From Leishmania donovani (Eukaryota; Euglenozoa; Kinetoplastea; Trypanosomatida; Trypanosomatidae), in assembly GCF_000227135.1 (NCBI RefSeq), contig NC_018244.1:607484-671483 (forward strand): a DNA stretch of 64,000 nt, read 5' to 3'. Below are positions 53,255 through 62,985 of the stretch, in pieces (positions within the stretch are counted from its first letter, which is position 1; each line of letters starts with the position of its first letter). Position numbers and translations under genes: made by a program. The notes under the pieces were generated by a model. That model saw nothing but the letters and a program-made list of their open reading frames with translations. It made no database searches and was not told the origin of the DNA.

Positions 53255-54721
53255 ATGAACGACTTATCTTTCTTCGTGCTACAGCACCAAAGACGGACAC
53301 TCACGCCGCAGCTACTTCGCGACACGCTGGATTTTGCCAAACCACACGCTGAGGAGGGTGCTCTCTTCAGTTGGCGTTGGCACTTCTTCCTCGGGACGCT
53401 GCCGCTCCCGGCGGAGGATGACATGAAGCTTGACGACTGCCGAGCCGCTTGCGAGCAATGGCGGCGGCAGTGGCAGGATGCAGGTCGACGACTCGATCAG
53501 TCTATTCGTGAGTCACCACGCAAAACTGGAAAAGCCATAAAATTTGGCGAATCGAGTAGTGACAGCGAGGATGCGTTGCCCCCACCTTCTGCAGTTGCTC
53601 CCTTGTCTGCGTTGAGCACGAGTGGGGATGGGTGCACAGTGAACCCCCTCGCGCCCGCCTCGGAGAGCTCGTACGCGCTGCAGTTTCAGGCAGACATGGT
53701 GCGGCAGACGGTGGCGAAGGACATGAGCCGCCTCTCTTGGGATGCCCCTCCCTTTCACGACGTGCGAGCCAAGGAGACAGTAGCGGATATTCTGCTCAAA
53801 TACAGCCTGGTGGAGAACAAGGACTACATGCAGGGATTTCACGAGATTGTGGCGTTTCTCTACTACGCTTGTTATCGCGACAAGGTCCTGGGCGAACGTT
53901 TTGTGCAAGAGCACCCGGCGCTGCGCTCGGCCGCCTTCTTCGAATTGTTCGAGCTGGTCTACGCCGATCTGCCGGCTGCGGTGTATGCCCTCTTTCGACG
54001 GGTCATCAGTGAGAAAGACGGCGGCATGTGCCTCGCCAAGTGGTACTATAGCAATGCTCATGGAGAACAGAGTGGGGTGGTATTAGCGTGCCAGCGGGTG
54101 CAGAAGGACCTGCTCTCGCGCGTCGATCCTGTGCTGCAGAACTTGCTGGACACCGTGTACGGGATTGAAAGTGTCGTGTATCTTGTGCGTTGGCTGCGCC
54201 TCCTCTTCTTGCGCGAGTTTCCGTTTGAGCAAACGTTGCGGATATGGACTACACTTTTCTGCGAGCGCTACATTATTGTTGAGCAGCAGAAGACTACATT
54301 CGCATTGAACAACAGCATCGCCTTGTACTTCGCCGCGCAGATGCTCTGCCATGTGCACGACGCCCTGTCGGTTGACGCTGCAGGGGCACTGCAGGTGCTG
54401 ATGAAGTACCCTCCCACGAAGCACGTCGACGACATGCTGTACGCAGCCGCCATCAATAACAGTGAGTCGCCTCTCTCTCGCCACGCGAAGGCGCCACGGC
54501 TTGTCGACGCGAAAGATGCACCTGCGCTACCGGCAGAGGTAACGTTGCGCCAGGGGGAAGTCCTGGCGCGGGTTATAGGGAGCCTCGAGCAGTACTGGTT
54601 CCCCGACGCCAGCGCCACAGCGGAGGAGCAAGCGCTGACGACGGAGATGTACGTCCAATCCATCGCCCAGCTGAAAAAGGTGCGCGACGTTTTGCTTTAC
54701 GGCATGGGCGACGAAGCCTAG
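53255..54721 (+). CDS. TBC-domain RabGAP, TBC1D5-like (488 aa)
   Basis: TBC proteins stimulate GTP hydrolysis on Rab GTPases. The dual-finger motifs are present: an Arg in AKDMSRLSWD (about residues 153-162, corresponding to IxxDxxR) and a Gln in DYMQGFHEI (about 190-198, corresponding to YxQG). The later block DPVLQNLLDTVYGIESVVY through RWLRLLFLREFPFEQTLRIW is the typical end of the domain and looks most like TBC1D5, which acts with retromer on Rab7 in animals. An insertion with a Ser/Asp-rich stretch (residues about 90-135) separates the N-terminal segment from the catalytic core. Both catalytic fingers are intact. The partner Rab is unknown. Confidence 0.92.
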   Translation: MNDLSFFVLQHQRRTLTPQLLRDTLDFAKPHAEEGALFSWRWHFFLGTLPLPAEDDMKLDDCRAACEQWRRQWQDAGRRLDQSIRESPRKTGKAIKFGESSSDSEDALPPPSAVAPLSALSTSGDGCTVNPLAPASESSYALQFQADMVRQTVAKDMSRLSWDAPPFHDVRAKETVADILLKYSLVENKDYMQGFHEIVAFLYYACYRDKVLGERFVQEHPALRSAAFFELFELVYADLPAAVYALFRRVISEKDGGMCLAKWYYSNAHGEQSGVVLACQRVQKDLLSRVDPVLQNLLDTVYGIESVVYLVRWLRLLFLREFPFEQTLRIWTTLFCERYIIVEQQKTTFALNNSIALYFAAQMLCHVHDALSVDAAGALQVLMKYPPTKHVDDMLYAAAINNSESPLSRHAKAPRLVDAKDAPALPAEVTLRQGEVLARVIGSLEQYWFPDASATAEEQALTTEMYVQSIAQLKKVRDVLLYGMGDEA

Positions 54722-55473
54722 AGCCGTCTCCTCTGCTGCTGCCCTGACAAGGTCGACAGCAGCTATATAAACAAGGACACCTGCACAGGTGTCGGGCCCC
54801 AGCTAGCGTTGCTCTCTGCTCACCGACTCACACGCGAAGGCGTTTCTGTCGGACAAATAAACTTTTTGACTCGTTGAGGCGGGACGGTTTCTCGTTTTTG
54901 CGCAGATGCCGTTAGCGTGCGCCATTCAATCGAAACTCAAATCATTCTCCGCTGCGTCTTCTGCCGCTACTGCACAGACGTACTTGAGGCACCTTCTCGC
55001 GTGATGGTGCGTGCGAGTATTCATGCTAGGATCGGTGTTCACTCTCGCATGGCTTTCTTTTCGCCAGTCCCCCTCCTCCTCCTCTGCCTCGCACTTCCGC
55101 CGCCTCTTCATCGCATAATGCGAACACGCATTCGCAACGGCGCTCCTCTTCTTTTTTCTTTTCGCATCTTCCCGTGGTGCACTACCGCCTACATGCTTAC
55201 TCTTCTCCGTCTACTCGATTCCACCTCTCTCTACTTCGTGCTCAATGTGAAAGGGATACGAAACCGCTAGCGTGCGCCCCGCTTTCAGGACACCCGCACA
55301 ACAGCAAACACGAACCCCACAGGAACCGTCCAACGCAGAAAGGTGGCGTGAGCACAGGCACAACGACAGCGTGTCATTAAGACTGTGGCGACGTAGTCCA
55401 TCGGCGTGGACTTTCAGGGACATCGGGTCTCGGTACGGAATGCTGAAGTAGAAGGACTCGACGAGGTGCCTCG
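54722..55473. other. Intergenic region, no feature seen
   Basis: UTR-like; pyrimidine runs at about 55060-55110 and 55145-55175. Confidence 0.5.
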
Positions 55474-55749
55474 ATGGCTGTAACATCTCCTACTCGTTAT
55501 GAGGCGCGGAGCATCGTGGACGGCAAGAGCCCGTTCCTGTGGCGTGATGAGTCCTTCTACGTGCGCTGCGATGCGCTCGAAGCTTTCCTGAAGGCCGCCG
55601 CCGAAGTCCGTCCTTGCGACTGTGTACCCCAATTCCCAGTGCTGCCGCCGCTGCAAGGACCTTGGCAGCTACCAGCCGCGCTTTCGGCTCTTTCATTGCC
55701 TCCTGGGCAATTGGGGTCATCTTCTTCATCCTTGTCGGCGCCCCGAAGT
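55474..55749 (+). pseudogene. Small membrane-protein gene broken by one frameshift (or sequencing error)
   Basis: From ATG 55474 one frame reads MAVTSPTRYEARSIVDGKSP, then FLWRDESFYVRCDALEAFL, to about 55604. Coding character then passes to the frame displaced by one base: SAAAAARTLAAT, then a clear membrane helix FGSFIASWAIGVIFFILVGA, with a stop TAG at 55747-55749. Together this gives about 92 residues with a C-terminal anchor, a size and layout common among small mitochondrial membrane proteins. A single-base indel near 55600-55620 would explain it. Open frames on the opposite strand here are antisense reflections. Whether the gene is truly broken or misread is open. Confidence 0.45.
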
Positions 55750-57931
55750 AGACAAAGTCACACTTACCTCCTCTGCGTCGACTCGGCGATAGCGATTGCG
55801 GAGACAGCACGACAAGACGTCGGCGACGACTGCCGAGCTCGCCGCACGCTTGCGTTGTCGTGGCCTATAGCACAAAGTCGACGCCGAAGTAGACGTGGAG
55901 AAGCGAGTGGGTACACGCCGAGCCACCGGTGATGTGCAACGTCTCTGCCGGAGCCCGATGCTGCAGAGACAATACAGCTGGTGGATAGCCGCCACGGGGA
56001 CGGATAGTCAAGATATTTTCGCCTCTTCGACCACGCTGAAACGCCTGCAAGCTGCGCGTTCCTGGTTAGGCGCTCGATCTCTTTTCCTCTCCCGGCCTGC
56101 TTCTTCCCCTCGCTCTATCTATCTGCGGTCGTGGATGCTTCCACTCGTCTATGACTTCGCTGCCATCCGACGTACGCTTCCTGCGGCTCATCTCCCTTCC
56201 ATCGTACGCAGCTCTGTTCTCCCTGCCAGTCTTTGTCTTTTTGTGTATGTAGCGCCCCTCGCCGCCACGGCTCCTCTCTTGCATCCACCTGAGTGATTGT
56301 GCGCGCGTGAGGTGGTGCCAGTCCGCCGCATTCGTCAAAATGCTTGAGGGCGTCCCCTACGTTTTGGTACCCTTCTCCCCCGAATTTCAACGACTCACGC
56401 TAGCGGGTGCCTCACGATTGCGTTTCTGCGGCTTTTTGCGTAAGGCATAGCCGACCTCAGCAGCACACAGTTACTGTTGAGGAGTGCAGCGAGGTAGGCC
56501 CTGGAGGAGCGACGCACATTATGGCTCCGTGAAACGCGGTTTCTTGTGTCTCTGTTACGTTGTGCCCTTGCTGGAAAGGCATCATCGCGAACGCGGCGCT
56601 CGCGGAGCGAATTCGGCTGTTTACATGAAGTATGCCTCTTCGCCACTGCGCGCCAGCCACGCGGTGATGGGCCACCCCTAGCCGCCGGAGCACAGCAGCA
56701 TTCGCGCAACAGGGACGTTCTGCCGCAAAGGCAGCGGAATCTCCCACTTTCCGTCGCGTTCGATGTGCGCATTTCGTCACGTCGTTCGGACGCAGGAAGA
56801 GTTGCTCAGCAGCGCATGAGAGTGGAAAGTACCCAAAGTGCGGCCCCCCGTTTCCCTCGACGTCTTTCCTCGAATCTGAATGTGAGATGAAAACGCTTTA
56901 TTCGCCTCCGCCTCCCATCCACGCCCCTCTCACGTGCCCGTCGGCTCCCTTGCCAAAGACTTCGCCGTCTCGCGGGCATGGCAAGAACCGATTGCCGGGT
57001 AGTCCTCTGTTTGCCGTTCTCCCTCTGAGCCCAATGGGGAATTCCTTTGCTACATCGTAAATTGGTTCCCTCCCTCCCGTTACTGTCCCTTGTCTTGGGT
57101 GAATCGCCTCACATCTCCCTCGGCCGCTCCCATTTCTTGTCAATGTGTCCCAAGGGTGGTCGCTCATCTCTGCAAGGACGGCATCGCACCTTTCGTCGCT
57201 CACCTCTTTTCCCTTATCTGTAAAAGCTGATGATCTCGTAGCAGCAATGAGTGCGACGCTGCTGCACGCGTGCTGAGCAGACACGAACACAAAAACACAT
57301 GACGACGGCGCAAACAACTGAGGAATCTACTCGTAATGTGTCGTCGCCCGCACACGGCGCGCAGCCAACGCTATCTGCTCATCGACTTTCTGGCGCCGCG
57401 GCGCCGCAACACAGCATCTCTTCTCGCTCTCAAAAGCACCTGCCGAAAATGTATGACTGCTGCACATCTTCGCCAGGCTACCCTGCGCTAACACTCCATC
57501 TTAAAACCTCGAGCATACACGAAAGGTGACCGGGAAACAACGAGGACTATCGCCGACAGGAAGAGATGATCAGCACTTTCCATTCACGTCAAGCCCAGCA
57601 TTGCACCCATCCTCTTATCGTATACCTTGCCACTCTGCCGCCGTTCACTCTTCCTCTTTCTGCCTGACGGTCTTCTGCCCGTCACCTGAAGCAGTAGCAG
57701 CCCTCTCCCCCTTGCGTTTCTCTTATCTCCTTCCCTTCCCCATTGACCTCGTTGATCGAGCAGGTGCGCGCCTATGCTTGCACTCCGCCCTCTAGTTCGC
57801 TGTTGCCAACTCAGAGAGTCACCACCGTCTGCCAGATAGCGCATCCATTCATCCATCGAGTCATCATCACGCAGTTGTCGCCCCTCCGACTCGTTTGTCT
57901 TTCTCGTCTTCTTCTCGCCCTCCTTCGCCAC
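55750..57931. other. Intergenic region; possible weak coding remnants near 56460-56890
   Basis: The frame 56546-56890 (+) gives an Arg/Ser-rich translation with some coding-like stretches (for example ISSRRSDAGRVAQQRMRVES), but no family or extended frame. The minus-strand frame 56898-57317 uses AGA/GGA-rich codons unlike the real genes. A pyrimidine-rich run at about 57880-57925 precedes the ferrochelatase ATG and is its likely splice signal. Confidence 0.5.
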
Positions 57932-59089
57932 ATGTCGTGCGCACCTGGGCCGACGAAGGCCGTCCTCTTGGTGAACTTGGGCACCACGACTGCACCAACC
58001 GCGCCAGCGGTTCGCAGATTCCTGCGCGAGTTCCTTTCCGATCGCCGCGTCATTGACGTGCCGCGCTTTCTTTGGCACTCGGTCCTCTATGGCTTTATCC
58101 TGCCCTTTCGCCCACGCAGCATCACTCCGCTGTACAAGGCCATTTGGATCAAAAGTGACTCTGGTGTGGTCATTAATGGTAAGACCGAGGGATCTCCGTT
58201 GACGTTGTACTCGGAAAGCCTTGCAGCGAAAGTGCAGGCGTCAGTGGAGAAGACGTCAGGCGGCGCCGTTGTGGCGCGTCACGCAATGCGCTATGGCGTC
58301 AAGAACATCCCATCGACTCTCAAGGCGCTACACGACGAATTTGCCACGCTCCGCGAGCTGGTCGTTCTCCCGTTGTTTCCACAGTACACCTCCACGACAT
58401 CTGCGAGCATTTACGACGAGGTGTTTAAGTTCTACACGGATACAAGGCGCCGCTCCATTCCCAGCTTGCGAACCATTCGCGACTACGCTGAGCACCCCGT
58501 CTATGTCGAAGCTCTCGGATCGAGTCTCTTGAGCAGCATCAAGGCACACGTCACCGCAAAGGCCGGCGCCGCCAAGGACTGGAAGTCGGCCCTCTCCGAC
58601 CAGCTCCCGGAGATTGGTATCATCATCACGTACCATAGCATCCCTGTCCGCTACGTCGAGGAGCACGACGACTACCCGCAGCGCTGCGAGGCCACCACTG
58701 CCGCCATCAAGGCCTACATCGAGGCGGAGTCCGGCGTCTCCCTAAGCGGTTGCCTGGTTCATGTCTACCAGTCCCAGTTTGGTAATCAACCGTGGCTTGG
58801 TCCTACTCTCAACGCTGCAGCGACTGCCTTTCCCCTCCCTCCCCACGACCCTAGAAAGCACGCTTTCAGCGATGCCCACCGCAACACGGCTCTCTTGACG
58901 AAGCAGGCGAATGTCTGCTTTGCCATGGCGCCGGGCTTTGCTGTGGACTGTGTGGAGACCTTGAACGAGATCGAGCGGGAGGCTGGTGAAGTCTTCAAGC
59001 AGAGCGGCGGCCGCCAGTTCATTTACGTTCCGTGCCTCAACGACAGCGACACCCATGTCAAGGTGCTCACCTCCGTCGTTGGCGCGTGA
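57932..59089 (+). CDS. hemH: Ferrochelatase, proteobacterial type (385 aa)
   Basis: Inserts ferrous iron into protoporphyrin IX to make haem. Start ATG 57932 (MSCAPGPTKAVLLVNLGT) at the end of a pyrimidine tract. Seen: VLLVNLGTTTAPT near the N-terminus; LVVLPLFPQYTSTTSAS; the catalytic His in TYHSIPVRYVEEHDDYPQRC (His235); YQSQFGNQPWLGPT; and the catalytic Glu in PGFAVDCVETLNEIE (Glu342). HSIP...DDYPQRC and PGFA-DC-ETL match bacterial HemH more than the mitochondrial animal or fungal enzymes. This agrees with the known view that trypanosomatid late haem-pathway genes came from gamma-proteobacteria. A lineage-specific insertion (PHDPRKHAFSDAHRNTALLT) precedes the last block. Confidence 0.95.
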   Translation: MSCAPGPTKAVLLVNLGTTTAPTAPAVRRFLREFLSDRRVIDVPRFLWHSVLYGFILPFRPRSITPLYKAIWIKSDSGVVINGKTEGSPLTLYSESLAAKVQASVEKTSGGAVVARHAMRYGVKNIPSTLKALHDEFATLRELVVLPLFPQYTSTTSASIYDEVFKFYTDTRRRSIPSLRTIRDYAEHPVYVEALGSSLLSSIKAHVTAKAGAAKDWKSALSDQLPEIGIIITYHSIPVRYVEEHDDYPQRCEATTAAIKAYIEAESGVSLSGCLVHVYQSQFGNQPWLGPTLNAAATAFPLPPHDPRKHAFSDAHRNTALLTKQANVCFAMAPGFAVDCVETLNEIEREAGEVFKQSGGRQFIYVPCLNDSDTHVKVLTSVVGA

Positions 59090-59326
59090 GTTGGTGCTGC
59101 AGCGCCGCTGTTGCGGGACTCCTTCTTTGTTGACCTTCTCTCTCTTGCCGCAGCCCAACTGCACGGTTTGCATCCATCATCCCACGCGCGCTGACCTCTA
59201 CACGCGCTGCCTTGTTATATCGAGGCACGCAACGTTTAACGCACGTCACCACATATCGTGACCACTTTCTGTGCTCTCTCTTCCCCCTTCTTCTGGTGTG
59301 TTCGCGTGCGTGGCTGACCGTATCGC

Positions 59327-59425
59327 NNNNNNNNNNNNNNNNNNNNNNNNNNNNNNNNNNNNNNNNNNNNNNNNNNNNNNNNNNNNNNNNNNNNNNNNNN
59401 NNNNNNNNNNNNNNNNNNNNNNNNN
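59327..59425. other. Assembly gap (99 N)
   Basis: Flanked by the two copies of the ferrochelatase 3' region. The placeholder size is the same as that of four other gaps. Confidence 0.98.
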
Positions 59426-59668
59426 ATGGAGCACGCCTTCCGTGTGATGCCCACCCCAACACGGCTCTCTTGACGAAGCAGGCGAATGTCTGCTTTGCCG
59501 TGGCGCAGGGCTTTGCTGTGGACTGTGTGGAGGCCTTGAACGAGATCGAGCGGGAGGGGCTGGAGAAGTATTACAGAAGAGCGCGGCGGCCGCAACTTCA
59601 TTTATGTTCCGTGCCTCAACGACAGCGACACCCATGCCAAGGTGCTCACCTCCGTCGTTGGCGCGTGA
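59426..59668 (+). pseudogene. Truncated, frameshifted ferrochelatase 3' copy
   Basis: Contains the end of a ferrochelatase frame (TALLTKQANVCFAVAQGFAV, then DCVEALNEIERE) but begins in the gap. It carries a 2-base insertion near 59440 and 4 extra bases near 59560-59575 relative to the intact gene, so the last 30 codons are out of frame. The stop position equivalent to 59087 lies at 59666. Because the disruptions cluster near a contig edge, low-quality sequence is as good an explanation as a true pseudogene. Confidence 0.6.
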
Positions 59669-60395
59669 GTTGGTGCTGCAGCGCCGCTGTTGCGGGACTC
59701 CTTCTTTGTTGACCTTCTCTCTCTTGCCGCAGCCCAACTGCACGGTTTCCATCCATCATCCCACGCGCGCTGACCTCTACACGCGCTGCCTTGTTATATC
59801 GAGGCACGCAACGTTTAACGCACGTCACCACATATCGTGACCACTTTCTGTGCTCTCTCTTCCCCCTTCTTCTGGTGTGTTCGCGTGCGTGGCTGACCGT
59901 ATCGCCGTACGGTGACGCACCAGCGACAGTGACTGCTGGTGCGGCGCCGGTCGCCTTCTTCACCACATCCCGCGCAGAAAGCCCAGCAAGGCGCAAAGCA
60001 GAGCGGATTCCTGGCAGCCCGCAAGATCGAGGGGCGAAACAGAAACCCGCTGCCTTCGCACTTCTCTCTCACGTTCCGTTCCGTCGTGTGCGCCTCTGCT
60101 TCGGGTTTACCACTCTCTCTCGTTCTCCGCTGATCGTTGGCTACAAGGTTGGCTTTCGACGTGACAGCTTTTGGCCCCCGCTGCTGCTGCCTCTCGCCAT
60201 TTTCGTGTTTTTGCTGCTCTGCTTCCGTCCATGTGCACATATTTCCGCCTTCTCGCTTCCGTCTCCCGTTCTCGCTCTCTTCCCTGTGTCTTTCCCACCG
60301 TGCCGGCAGGTCCAACACTTATCCGTCGGAAGAACGCGCACGCGGCCCCTATCGCTGCCCGCGCCTCTTCTCCGCCTGTTTTTGCCCTTGTTATA

Positions 60396-61127
60396 ATGGA
60401 GTTTTTTCAAGTTGTCGACCCTGTGACGCTGGCGCCGGCGTCTTACGCGTACGTGGCGCTGCAGCTGGCATTGGCCGTCGCCTGCGCCGTGCTGCTCGGT
60501 GTGTGCTTGCACGTTTTGCCTGAAAGACTGGTGCGCTGCTCCAAGACCGCCCGTCCTAAGGTGCCTCGCGAGGCCCTAGCAAAGGCGGTCACACCTGCCT
60601 CCAAGCTTTCCGTGGCTAATAAGCCTTCATCCTCGGCCGCAGCCTCGGCCACTCCCTCCTTTTCTGCCGCGGCGCCGGTGGGCACAGCACCCAAGGCGCA
60701 GGCGAAGGCGACCGCTCCAGCGGCTTCGGCTGCTGTGGCAGACAGCACGCTGGACGACGCCCTAGAAGCGTTTTTCGACGAGGAGATTCTTCTCGACGAG
60801 GCCTTACTCGACGCCACAGCGCCATCTGCCCTACCAGAGGAGGAGACGGCCCCAACGAATCGGACGCCCGGGAAGCCGACCCGACCGCCTCCCAAGAAGA
60901 CCGGAGACTTCTCCACAGCTCTGGCGGCCAAGATGGCCAAGGGACTGCGAATCAAGGCGTGCCCTGCCAGCACTGCTTCTTTGCCTCAAGCACAATCAAA
61001 GCCACCCGAGAGAAACGACACGGCCGAGAAGGAGCTCGAGGACGCTCTGGACGCATATATGGAAGAGGAGCAGCTGCTGGATGAGGCGATGCTGGACAGC
61101 GCGGTAGACGCGGCACACAGAACATAA
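60396..61127 (+). CDS. N-terminally anchored protein with a duplicated acidic motif (243 aa)
   Basis: ATG 60396 (MEFFQVVDPVTLAP) follows a long pyrimidine-rich leader; the upstream frame from 60171 is UTR. One hydrophobic segment covers about residues 18-42 (YVALQLALAVACAVLLGVCL). An Ala/Pro/Ser/Lys-rich linker follows. A 22-residue acidic motif occurs twice: LDDALEAFFDEEILLDEALL at about residues 119-138, and LEDALDAYMEEEQLLDEAML at about 214-233. The second lies close to the C-terminus. Family not recognised. The anchor plus paired acidic helices suggests a membrane-tethered adaptor with two similar binding sites, which is inference. Confidence 0.78.
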   Translation: MEFFQVVDPVTLAPASYAYVALQLALAVACAVLLGVCLHVLPERLVRCSKTARPKVPREALAKAVTPASKLSVANKPSSSAAASATPSFSAAAPVGTAPKAQAKATAPAASAAVADSTLDDALEAFFDEEILLDEALLDATAPSALPEEETAPTNRTPGKPTRPPPKKTGDFSTALAAKMAKGLRIKACPASTASLPQAQSKPPERNDTAEKELEDALDAYMEEEQLLDEAMLDSAVDAAHRT

Positions 61128-61449
61128 TCCTGCAACGCATGCATGGGCGAGGGCAGGGCAAGCGAAGCACTCAGGGTAACAAGCGGTGGCGTCTGCCGTG
61201 CATCCGTCTCCGCACGTAAGGTACAGCGAGGAAGTCTATTATTATGTGACATACGTGTAGGACCCACTAGTGCGTGAACACACGAGTGCGTGTGCGTATG
61301 CACACGTATACCTACACCCGCACACACGGTTCGCCGCGCCGCTCTGCAACGCGTCTGCGGAGTGCGTCTCGTGACCCGAACGCATGCTCTTGTACGTACC
61401 GAAATCGGGGGCACCCCGCACGCCTGCTTTCTTTTCTCTCTGCTTCCAC
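61128..61449. other. Start of the subtelomeric region, no gene seen
   Basis: TG/CA-rich sequence with a pyrimidine tract ending ctcag at about 61440-61452, a splice-acceptor-like site before the cyclase-like fragment. Confidence 0.5.
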
Positions 61450-61781
61450 TCAGATGCACCGAACGTGAGGCTAAAGCGGCATTGGACAGGATGCGTGCAG
61501 TGATGAAGGATGTCGGGTGTACATGCACGCATGCGTTTGCTGCTGGGCAGATTCGAATAGGCCACGCAGGGCATGCCGTTATCGGTGAGTACCGGTTCAC
61601 AGCGGTGGGTCTGTCTGCTCAGCGGCGACGGGGGCAAATGTGGACTCGCTCTGATGACTCAAGCGGCCAGCCTTCTATGCCCCTTCGTCGGCGGACTGGT
61701 TTGTGTCGGTGTGTGAGCTCAGTTGTAGAGCGTGATATCAGGAGTGGCTGCAGTTACAATACGCCTCGTGAGGCATTTTAG
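61450..61781 (+). pseudogene. Decayed fragment resembling a class III nucleotide-cyclase domain
   Basis: The + frame reads EREAKAALDRMRAVMKDVGC, then HAFAAGQIRIGHAGHAVIG and YRFTAVGLSAQRR. The pattern G-x-(I/V)-x-x-G-x-x-G, some residues, then Y-x-(F/Y)-T-x-(V/I)-G is that of the dimer-interface region of adenylate/guanylate cyclases. There is no adequate start (the ATG at 61453 lies in another frame and meets a stop after four codons), and the frame ends at 61781. The similarity is from memory and short. It is the first of several coding-like fragments running to 63591 and may be part of one decayed gene. Confidence 0.35.
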
Positions 61782-62097
61782 GCTTGAACAGCTGCTCGCT
61801 TTCTTTCGCCTGGAGCAGCGTGTGCGTGTGTGCTATGCTCTCACTAGTGGACAAACGCGACACGCCTTGCACGAGCAGCGAAGTTGCTGGCTGACTTCCT
61901 TTGCGTCTTTCATGTCCTCTGGCCTTCTCGTGTGTTGACTCCAAAAGCCGGTGGGGTATGCAAGCTGTACTGGACAAGTTGATATTCACTTTCTGCTTCC
62001 TTGTGCGCAAAATGTAAACGGAAGTGGCCTCTCTGCCTGTGTGCAGGGTGCGTGCGCGAGATCTCGTCCCTTTTGCCATAACAACGTCTCGGCACGC

Positions 62098-62834
62098 CAC
62101 GAAACTGAGCTCTCAACGCGCCTGTGTGCTTCTCTGCACAGGCCGACCACCGCTTAATCCCGCCATTCACCTCCAGTGGACACTGGCACCTGCTCTCTCT
62201 CTCTGCTGCTGCTGATAGTTTTCTACTACAGCGTACAGACAAACACGAAGGGGGAAAATCAGATGAAGACCTGTCCACAATGCCGTCTTGGGTTGCTGAT
62301 TTGCGTCACTTAGCACCCACGTGCGCTTGCGATATACCGTCACACGCCACGTGCATTTCGTGGGCTTGGCCTTCTATGAGCGCACACACACAGGCGCACG
62401 TGACCGTGTTCTGATGNNNNNNNNNNNNNNNNNNNNNNNNNNNNNNNNNNNNNNNNNNNNNNNNNNNNNNNNNNNNNNNNNNNNNNNNNNNNNNNNNNNN
62501 NNNNNNNNNNNNNNNCACGAAACTGAGCTCTCAACGCGCCTGTGTGCTTCTCTGCACAGGCCGACCACCGCTTAATCCCGCCATTCACCTCCAGTGGACA
62601 CTGGCACCTGCTCTCTCTCTCTGCTGCTGCTGATAGTTTTCTACTACAGCGTACAGACAAACACGAAGGGGGAAAATCAGATGAAGACCTGTCCACAATG
62701 CCGTCTTGGGTTGCTGATTTGCGTCACTTAGCACCCACGTGCGCTTGCGATATACCGTCACACGCCACGTGCATTTCGTGGGCTTGGCCTTCTATGAGCG
62801 CACACACACAGGCGCACGTGACCGTGTTCTGATG
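62098..62834 (+). repeat. Exact 319-bp direct duplication on both sides of a 99-base gap
   Basis: 62098-62416 and 62516-62834 are identical as far as I can read them (both from cacgaaactg to gtgttctgatg), of equal length, and separated only by N (62417-62515). This is the signature of two contig ends that overlap but were not merged. The true sequence probably has one copy and no gap. Confidence 0.9.
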
Positions 62835-62985
62835 CATTTTCTTTTTGTCTTGCGAACAAACGCCAGACAACGGCTGAGGGGAATGCGCATTCACGTGCCA
62901 TAAGGCTGCTTGACCGCATCTCTTCAACGCCTATCGCAGCCCTGCAACTTCCCCTCTGCTCTGCTCGCCCTTTGCAGCTTTCCCT

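Larger units (their letters stand above)
58855..59905 (+). repeat. Imperfect direct duplication (about 470 bp) flanking an assembly gap
   Basis: About 58855-59326 (ferrochelatase 3' end plus downstream) reappears at 59426-59905 with an offset of about 575-579 bp. The non-coding part (59090-59326 against 59669-59905) shows one visible base change (tttgcatcc/tttccatcc). The coding part differs at several bases and by small insertions. The first copy stops exactly at the gap (59327-59425), and the second continues into unique sequence. Confidence 0.85.

Noticed and set aside
55490..56050. Minus-strand gene with text such as MKEPKARLVAAKVLAAAAAL
   Set aside because: It is antisense to a + strand membrane helix and its leader, which together make a better protein with a natural start and stop.
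56898..57317. 139-codon minus-strand frame
   Set aside because: Codon use (many AGA, GGA, AAT, ATT) is unlike the GC3-rich real genes here; opposite to the cluster direction.
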